Assembly (NCBI GenBank): GCA_051001995.1
Contig: JBPCMT010000035.1
Coordinates: 1 to 17,097 of the forward strand
Source: CAWEHQ01 sp051001995
GTDB lineage: Bacteria; Actinomycetota; Thermoleophilia; Solirubrobacterales; Thermoleophilaceae
Length of the DNA: 17,097 nt
Direction: 5' to 3'
Made by a program: the position numbers and the translations under genes. Below, piece by piece: positions 14,001 to 17,097 of this stretch; within the stretch, counting starts at the first letter, position 1, and every line of letters begins with the position of its first letter. The notes beneath the pieces are model-generated. The model worked only from the letters and a program-made list of their open reading frames with translations, did not search any database and had not been told where the DNA came from.

Positions 14001-14173
14001 TCACGCTCGCAGGCGACAGCGAGCTGATCGACGTCGCGCGCGAGCACGAGCCCTACGTGGCCGGCGAGACGCTCGCGTCGCGTGTCGGCTACGACGGCGG
14101 CGGGACACCGGAGCGTCCGCACGCGGCGCAGATCGACGGTCGCGAGCTGCTGATCGGCGTCGAGCGCGCCTGA
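11066..14173 (+). CDS. ileS: Isoleucyl-tRNA synthetase, type 2 (eukaryote-like)
   Basis: 1035 aa, close to the length of mycobacterial IleRS. It charges tRNA-Ile with isoleucine in the cytosol. Landmarks: a class I signature in the variant form G57-S-H-H60 (ANGRPGSHHVL) instead of HxGH; WDCHGLPVE; the CP1 editing domain with WTTMPWTL at 225-232; Cys pairs YCPRCG and HCWRCD; DWALSRERYWGTPLPVW; and KMSKS at 591-595. A helical anticodon-binding domain follows (SNWYVRRSRRRFWDE), then a long C-terminal extension with KVRVRQPL typical of type 2. The C-terminal zinc-binding Cys cluster of type 1 bacterial IleRS is absent. The GTG start follows a -10 hexamer by 7 nt. No T-box leader is visible in the 122-bp upstream gap. 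It is convergent with the thioredoxin operon. Assignment is secure. Confidence 0.96.
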   Translation: MSPFEPVDPRQSFPELEERVLERWRERDVFGESIRRREGREPFVFYEGPPTANGRPGSHHVLSRVFKDVFPRYKTMRGHLVHRKAGWDCHGLPVELEIERQLGISSKADIERYGIAEFNQRCRESVFAYIDEWNRLTERIGFWIDTDDAYVTLSNDYIESVWWSLKEVWQRGLLNSGYRVVPYCPRCGTALSSHEVALGYHDVVDPSIYVRFPVKDEEGVSLLAWTTMPWTLVPHAALAVDPEVTYARARHEGETLILAEPLVQRVLGDGAEIVERIRGRELVGLSYEPPFPYITDYGERGHTVLEGDFVSVEDGTGVVHTGAAFGEDDFRLAEANGLTVHNPVRPDGTFDERTGPFAGRYVRDADADIIEALRESGRLLRAGDYEHAYPHCWRCDTPLIYYAKSSWYVRTTEIRDDLLRANEAVRWYPHHIKHGRFGKWLENNVDWALSRERYWGTPLPVWRCEGGHELCVGSVAELRELGAEVPDDLHRPYIDDSVFGCRECGSEMRRVPEVIDAWWDSGSMPFAQWHAPFEREALFSERFPADYICEALDQTRGWFYSLLAISTLLYGRSSYETVLCLGLILDSEGQKMSKSRGNVVEPWEVIERHGADAFRWYYFTSKQPWDGYRFSVETVGESVRQFMLTLWNAYAFCVLYANAGGVEFERSEDDAPADATDLDRWVLSRLDATIELATDRLDDYDTTLAGRAIATFVDELSNWYVRRSRRRFWDEDPVAFAVLHRCLVTVAKLAAPLVPFICDAIYENLDGSEPSVHLCDYPRADARLRDEGLEWQMQVARDAVELGRAARAQAKVRVRQPLGEAVVVAADRERAAIERFQDLVLDELNVRRIRYVSEAEELGRWELRPNYRALGPRFGKQMPQVAEAVGALDAQSAATRLRTGAPVGVSIGGSEHELHPDDLQLVLLPVEGYQLERAGTHAVALDVRLDAGLRREGLAREVVHNVQAARKAAGLEVSDAIVLTLAGDSELIDVAREHEPYVAGETLASRVGYDGGGTPERPHAAQIDGRELLIGVERA

Positions 14174-14202
14174 TCGCTGCGCGGGTCGCTGCGCGACTCG
14201 AG

Positions 14203-14254
14203 CTAGATGGCTGATTCCACGACCCCGGGCGCGGCCGTGGAATCAGCCACCTAG
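14203..14254. terminator. Long bidirectional hairpin between convergent genes
   Basis: TGGCTGATTCCACG (14208-14221) and its exact complement at 14236-14249 surround a 14-nt GC-rich loop. The pairing extends over one mismatch to CTAG on both sides, giving 18 of 19 paired positions. The stop codon of the propeller-like gene lies at the right end. It is the strongest inverted repeat in the window and probably ends both ileS and thioredoxin-operon transcripts, although no T-tract is present. Confidence 0.65.
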
Positions 14255-15330
14255 TCGTGCATGTACCGAACGTTGACGCGGTCGTCCTCGTCGGTCACGT
14301 AGAAGAATCGCCCGTCGCGATCCGGCGCCAGCCCCTCGACGTTCTTGAAGGGGAAGCGCCGCACGAGCGCCGTCTCGATCGCGCCGCCGTTCTTGGCGGA
14401 CCCGAGGCGGAAGCGGTAGTGCGAGCAACGCGCGGCCTTCGCCTGCTCGTTGGCGGCCGTCAACGAGCTCTTGGGGTCCTCCGAGTCGAGGCTCCCGACG
14501 ATCGCGTGCATCTCGCGGCCCGCGCGGATGAGCGCCCTGATGCCCGTCGGCTGGCCCCGGCTTCCCGCGCCCTGAAGCACCCAGAAGCGCCTTACGACCG
14601 GCGCGGCGCGCTCGTCCTCGAGCATCGCCTCGATTCCGCTCAGCTCGGCCACGATCGGCTCGCCGCCGGCGCTCACCGGGTAGCGGAGGCCCAGCAGCAG
14701 CGAGCCATCGGCGAGGAACGCGCCGCCCTCGATGTTGATCGGCACGTCCGTGGGATTGATGCGGCCCGCGCGCCGCCGGCCGGCCTTCTTGCGGGTGAGG
14801 TCGATGAACCGCTCGCGGACGACGTCCTCGACCGGTCGCAACTGCGGCCCGAAGGCCCGCAAGGCGTCGTTGAGCGCGCGGTGGAGCCGGAACTTGTTCT
14901 TGACGACGTGAAGCTCGGGCGTCGCGCCGGAGACGCCGTCCGCGAACTCCGCCTCGCGAAAGCGCGCGATCCATGCGCGGCTCGAATCGAGCGGGCCCGC
15001 CTTGCTTCCGTAGTGCGAGCCGATCAGGTAGACCCAGCCGTCGTGGTGGGCGCAGACCTCGGCGTCCTCGGTCTTGGCGGCGTGGCGATCGGCTCGCAGC
15101 CGCGGCCGCGCAACCTCCCACTTGTGGTCGCCCCCCCGCCTGCGGCCGATCACTGCGACCGAGTCCTCGACGGCGCCTTCGTCGAGCGCCGTCCAGAAAG
15201 CCGCGTCCCAGCCGTGCGCCCGCAGCACTCGCGGATCCTCGATCCGTGCCAGGTCGGAGGCCTCGTTCGGATGCAGGTCGAGGTCGACCGTCCTCAGGCG
15301 GTCACTCCCCTTGCGCGCCGTTGTGGCCAT
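14251..15330 (-). CDS. Beta-propeller-like protein, DUF3616-type, function unknown
   Basis: 359 aa, no signal peptide. The chain contains repeated turns of the kind seen in beta-propellers: HPNEASDLARIED at 20-32, DAEVCAHHDGWVYLIGSHYGSK at 89-110, INIEGGAFLADGSLLLGLRYP at 198-218 and NVEGLAPDRDGRFFYVTDEDD at 330-350. The D/N-x-E-G-x(5)-D-G-x(3)-Y/G pattern and the IGSH motif resemble the DUF3616 family as I remember it, in which no activity is established. ATG 15330 is preferred because it lies 20 nt after the thioredoxin stop and gives a clean N-terminus; longer in-frame readings would overlap trxA. The gene is the second of an operon with trxA, so a link to redox or stress is possible but unproven. 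Confidence 0.65.
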   Translation of the reverse strand: MATTARKGSDRLRTVDLDLHPNEASDLARIEDPRVLRAHGWDAAFWTALDEGAVEDSVAVIGRRRGGDHKWEVARPRLRADRHAAKTEDAEVCAHHDGWVYLIGSHYGSKAGPLDSSRAWIARFREAEFADGVSGATPELHVVKNKFRLHRALNDALRAFGPQLRPVEDVVRERFIDLTRKKAGRRRAGRINPTDVPINIEGGAFLADGSLLLGLRYPVSAGGEPIVAELSGIEAMLEDERAAPVVRRFWVLQGAGSRGQPTGIRALIRAGREMHAIVGSLDSEDPKSSLTAANEQAKAARCSHYRFRLGSAKNGGAIETALVRRFPFKNVEGLAPDRDGRFFYVTDEDDRVNVRYMHD

Positions 15331-15350
15331 GGCGGACTCGTCGGGGCCGG

Positions 15351-15683
15351 TCAGGCCGCCTGGAGCTCGGGCGCGATCTCGGCCTCCAGGCGCTTTTTCG
15401 GAAGCGCTCCTATCACGCGCTTCGCGACCTGGCCGTTCTTGAACAGAATCAGCGTCGGGATGGACAGCACCTCGTACTGCGCCGCGGTCTGCTGGTTGTC
15501 GTCCACGTTGAGCTTGACGACGCGCAGGTTGTCCTGCTCTTCGTTCAGCTCCTCGAGGAGGGGCGCGATGACCCGGCAGGGGCCGCACCAGGGCGCCCAG
15601 AAATCGACCAGCACGGGCTCGCCCGACTCGATGACCTCCGCCTGGAAGTTGTTGTCGTTGACCTCGGTGATCGCTCCTGCCAC
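15351..15683 (-). CDS. trxA: Thioredoxin
   Basis: 110 aa, the standard size for a single-domain thioredoxin. The redox centre is WCGPC (C33, C36), preceded by VDFWAPW, with the buried Asp of LVDFWA and the cis-proline in SIPTLILF (P76). FKNGQVAKRVIGALPKKRL closes the fold. It reduces protein disulfides in the cytosol using electrons from thioredoxin reductase, for which no gene is seen here. The start is GTG 15683, with AGGAG 5 nt upstream. A good -10 (TATACT) lies about 37 nt before the start. It is first in a two-gene operon with the propeller-like gene and divergent from the short-chain dehydrogenase. Confidence 0.95.
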   Translation of the reverse strand: MAGAITEVNDNNFQAEVIESGEPVLVDFWAPWCGPCRVIAPLLEELNEEQDNLRVVKLNVDDNQQTAAQYEVLSIPTLILFKNGQVAKRVIGALPKKRLEAEIAPELQAA

Positions 15684-15719
15684 GGTGACTCCTGTTCGCT
15701 CGGCTGGCTCGCTTTACAA

Positions 15720-15725
15720 AGTATA
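15720..15725 (-). promoter_or_regulatory. -10 element of the trxA operon
   Basis: TATACT on the minus strand (5 of 6 to consensus) predicts transcription from about 15713 and a leader of about 30 nt. The same AT-rich patch reads TATAGT on the plus strand (15722-15727) and could serve the divergent dehydrogenase gene. No clear -35 is seen for either. Confidence 0.4.
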
Positions 15726-15802
15726 GTATGCCGTCGCGGTCCAGCGTTCACTGCCCGCCGCCATCCTCAGCCACGGCGGCTCTGCGCCGGGGACGCCATC
15801 TT

Positions 15803-15822
15803 AAGGAGGATTCCACCCGTTG
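15803..15822 (+). promoter_or_regulatory. Ribosome binding site that fixes a TTG start
   Basis: AAGGAGGA at 15803-15810, near-perfect to the 16S tail, lies 9 nt before TTG 15820. No other in-frame start codon lies within the usual window and the SDR glycine motif is at the normal distance, so TTG is the start. Confidence 0.65.
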
Positions 15823-16620
15823 AGCCTTCCCAACCCAAGCGAGCAGGGCACCGCGCTGATCACCGGCGCCTCGTCCGGGATCGGCGCCGAGATTGCCCGC
15901 GGCCTCGCCGCCCGCGGCCACCACGTGACGCTCGTCGCGCGCCGCGTGGAGCGGCTCGAGGAGCTCGCGGGAGAGCTCGGCTCAGACACAGCGGTTGACG
16001 CCTGCGACCTCGGCGACGCCGAGGCGCGGCAGGGGCTGATCGCGCGGCTGTCGCGACGCAGGCGGAAGGTGTCGGTGCTCATCAACAGCGCCGGCTTCGG
16101 CACCTACGGGCAACTCGCCGAGCTTTCGCCGGAGCGCGAGCGCGAGGAGGTCCGGGTCAACGTCGACGCCCTGCACGATCTGACGGTCGCCTTCCTGCCC
16201 GGCATGGTCGAGCGTCGGTCGGGGGCGATCCTGAACGTCAGCTCGACGGCCGGCTTCCAGCCGCTTCCCGGCAACGCGACATACGCGGCGACCAAGGCGT
16301 TCGTCACCGCCTTCTCGGAGTCGCTGCACGGGGAGCTCGCGGGCACGGGGGTGACGTGCACGGTGCTGTGCCCGGGTCCCGTGGCCACCGCGTTTCAGGA
16401 CGCGGCCGGCATCTCCCACCTGCACTCCGCGGGCCCGAGCTTCCTGTGGGCGAGCGCGGACGAGGTCGCGCGCGCGGCCGTGGAGGGGATGGAGCGGGGC
16501 AAGCGCGTCGTCGTGCCGCGCGCCACCGACAAGGTGCAGGCGGCCTTCGGACGCTACTCGCCGCGCAGCGTCCTGCTGCCGGTCATGCGCGGCCTCGGCG
16601 GCCGCCTGTTCGGCAACTGA
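15820..16620 (+). CDS. Short-chain dehydrogenase/reductase (SDR, classical)
   Basis: 266 aa, typical of the classical SDR family. The Rossmann nucleotide motif TGASSGIG is at 15-22, and ARR at 40-42 after strand 2 suggests NADP(H) preference. NSAG is at 89-92 in place of NNAG, the catalytic Ser is in NVSSTAG (141-142), and YAATK gives Y155 and K159. CPGPVATAF follows, as in the DltE/YqjQ-like SDR group often annotated as short-chain oxidoreductases acting on lipids or unknown carbonyls. After about 225 the tail is basic (ATDKVQAAFGRYSPRSVLLPVMRGLGGRLFGN) and amphipathic, which might allow membrane contact. The substrate is unknown. It is divergent from trxA and convergent with the glycosyltransferase; there is no operon partner. 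Confidence 0.88.
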   Translation: MSLPNPSEQGTALITGASSGIGAEIARGLAARGHHVTLVARRVERLEELAGELGSDTAVDACDLGDAEARQGLIARLSRRRRKVSVLINSAGFGTYGQLAELSPEREREEVRVNVDALHDLTVAFLPGMVERRSGAILNVSSTAGFQPLPGNATYAATKAFVTAFSESLHGELAGTGVTCTVLCPGPVATAFQDAAGISHLHSAGPSFLWASADEVARAAVEGMERGKRVVVPRATDKVQAAFGRYSPRSVLLPVMRGLGGRLFGN

Positions 16621-16693
16621 CGCAGCGATCGCCCGTACGCCGCGTGAGCCGTCGGCGCCTGGTGCGCCTTTCCCCGCCGCTGGTTGTCGTCTT

Positions 16694-16747
16694 CCTCTCG
16701 AAAGTGGTCGCTTAGAGAGACTTGTTTGATGATCATTTTCGAGAAGG
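16694..16747. other. Inverted repeat in the gap between SDR and glycosyltransferase genes
   Basis: The 181-bp convergent gap (16621-16801) contains CCTCTCGAAAGTG (16694-16706) and CATTTTCGAGAAGG (16734-16747), complementary apart from one mismatch and one bulge, with a 27-nt loop. The core CTCGAAA/TTTCGAG is exact. The segment 16715-16755 is clearly AT-richer than its surroundings. It could be a terminator, a protein-binding site or part of a small RNA. Nothing else is seen in the gap. Confidence 0.35.
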
Positions 16748-16801
16748 GATATGCCACCTGCGGCCACGGCGCGGCGGGGCGGCGCACCCCCAGGGGAGCT
16801 G

Positions 16802-17097
16802 TCAGCGCAGCCTGAGCCTGAGCTTCGGCACCCTCCATGCGGCCTCGAGCGCGATCCTGGCGGTCATCTTCGAGCTCCCGGCCCGGCGTTCTGAGAAGAC
16901 GATCGGGATCTCCGCGACGCGCATGCCGGCCCTGATCGCCCGGTAGGTCAGCTCGATCTGAAAGCCGTAACCGTCGGTGCGAACGTCCTCGAGGCCGAGG
17001 CGCCGCAGCGTTGTCGCGTGAAAGCACTTGAACCCGCCGGTCAGGTCGCGCACCGGGACGCGCAGGATGCTGCGCGCGTACCAGGAGCCGCCGCGCG
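16802..17097 (-). CDS. Family-2 glycosyltransferase, DPM1/polyprenol-phosphate mannosyltransferase-like (5' part beyond window)
   Basis: Only the C-terminal 97 residues are in the window; the N-terminus lies beyond the right edge. The visible part holds VPVRDLTGGFKCFHATTLRRL, DGYGFQIELTYRAIRAG and EIPIVFSERRAGSSKMTARIALEA. These are the conserved C-terminal blocks of dolichol/polyprenol-phosphate mannose or glucose synthases: DLTGGFKCF after the catalytic region, QIE, and the R-x-G-x-S-K motif. Such enzymes move a sugar from GDP-mannose or UDP-glucose to a polyprenyl phosphate at the inner membrane face for glycolipid or protein glycosylation. There is no C-terminal membrane domain: the chain stops soon after in a basic stretch (RVPKLRLRLR). 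It is convergent with the SDR gene. Confidence 0.85.
   Translation of the reverse strand, partial: RGGSWYARSILRVPVRDLTGGFKCFHATTLRRLGLEDVRTDGYGFQIELTYRAIRAGMRVAEIPIVFSERRAGSSKMTARIALEAAWRVPKLRLRLR

Noticed and set aside
16722..16946. 74-codon plus-strand frame in the right-hand gap
   Set aside because: It has no ribosome binding site and mostly runs antisense to the glycosyltransferase; composition looks like a shadow.
1..17097. CRISPR arrays, IS elements, tRNA/rRNA genes, phage or defence genes
   Set aside because: No regularly spaced repeats, transposase motifs, terminal inverted repeats of IS type, tRNA cloverleaf or known defence domains were seen; the gene content reads as ordinary chromosome.

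Overview
This is a high-GC chromosomal window with housekeeping-type content. It has mostly short intergenic gaps, frequent GTG/TTG starts and several start codons that sit only 6-8 nt after a -10 hexamer (leaderless-looking). Together with a eukaryote-like type-2 isoleucyl-tRNA synthetase and a DPM1-like glycosyltransferase, this points to Actinomycetota, possibly a deep branch such as Thermoleophilia/Solirubrobacterales. The phylum is a fairly firm inference; the class is a guess. I see no mobile element, CRISPR array, rRNA or tRNA, and no gene-free stretch longer than about 180 bp.

Layout, left to right. A secreted SpoIID/LytB-like protein runs off the left edge (-). Divergent from it is a two-gene operon (+) of a ThDP-dependent acetolactate-synthase-like decarboxylase and an aldehyde/succinate-semialdehyde dehydrogenase. 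A SnoaL/NTF2-like protein (-) and a secreted HExxH metallopeptidase-like protein (+) diverge from each other; the latter is preceded by a 10-codon upstream ORF. Fumarase C (-), with a small lipoprotein gene upstream, converges on the metallopeptidase gene. A MerR-type regulator with a B12-binding-like fold (+) converges on a polytopic membrane protein (-), which is divergent from a MarR regulator (+). Then come ileS (+), a convergent thioredoxin/beta-propeller-like pair (-), a short-chain dehydrogenase (+), and the 3' end of a family-2 glycosyltransferase (-) at the right edge.

The most interesting metabolic reading is that the first operon is not for branched-chain amino-acid synthesis. It looks like the 2-oxoglutarate decarboxylase + succinic-semialdehyde dehydrogenase pair that closes the TCA cycle without 2-oxoglutarate dehydrogenase, as described in cyanobacteria. 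Its product succinate leads through fumarate to fumarase, whose gene lies about 2.7 kb further on. Other points worth a second look are the swapped GxHH signature of the IleRS (linked to mupirocin insensitivity), the loss of cobalamin-ligand residues in the CarH-like MerR regulator, the stop-codon-spanning inverted repeats at three convergent junctions, and the coupled upstream ORF of the metallopeptidase gene.
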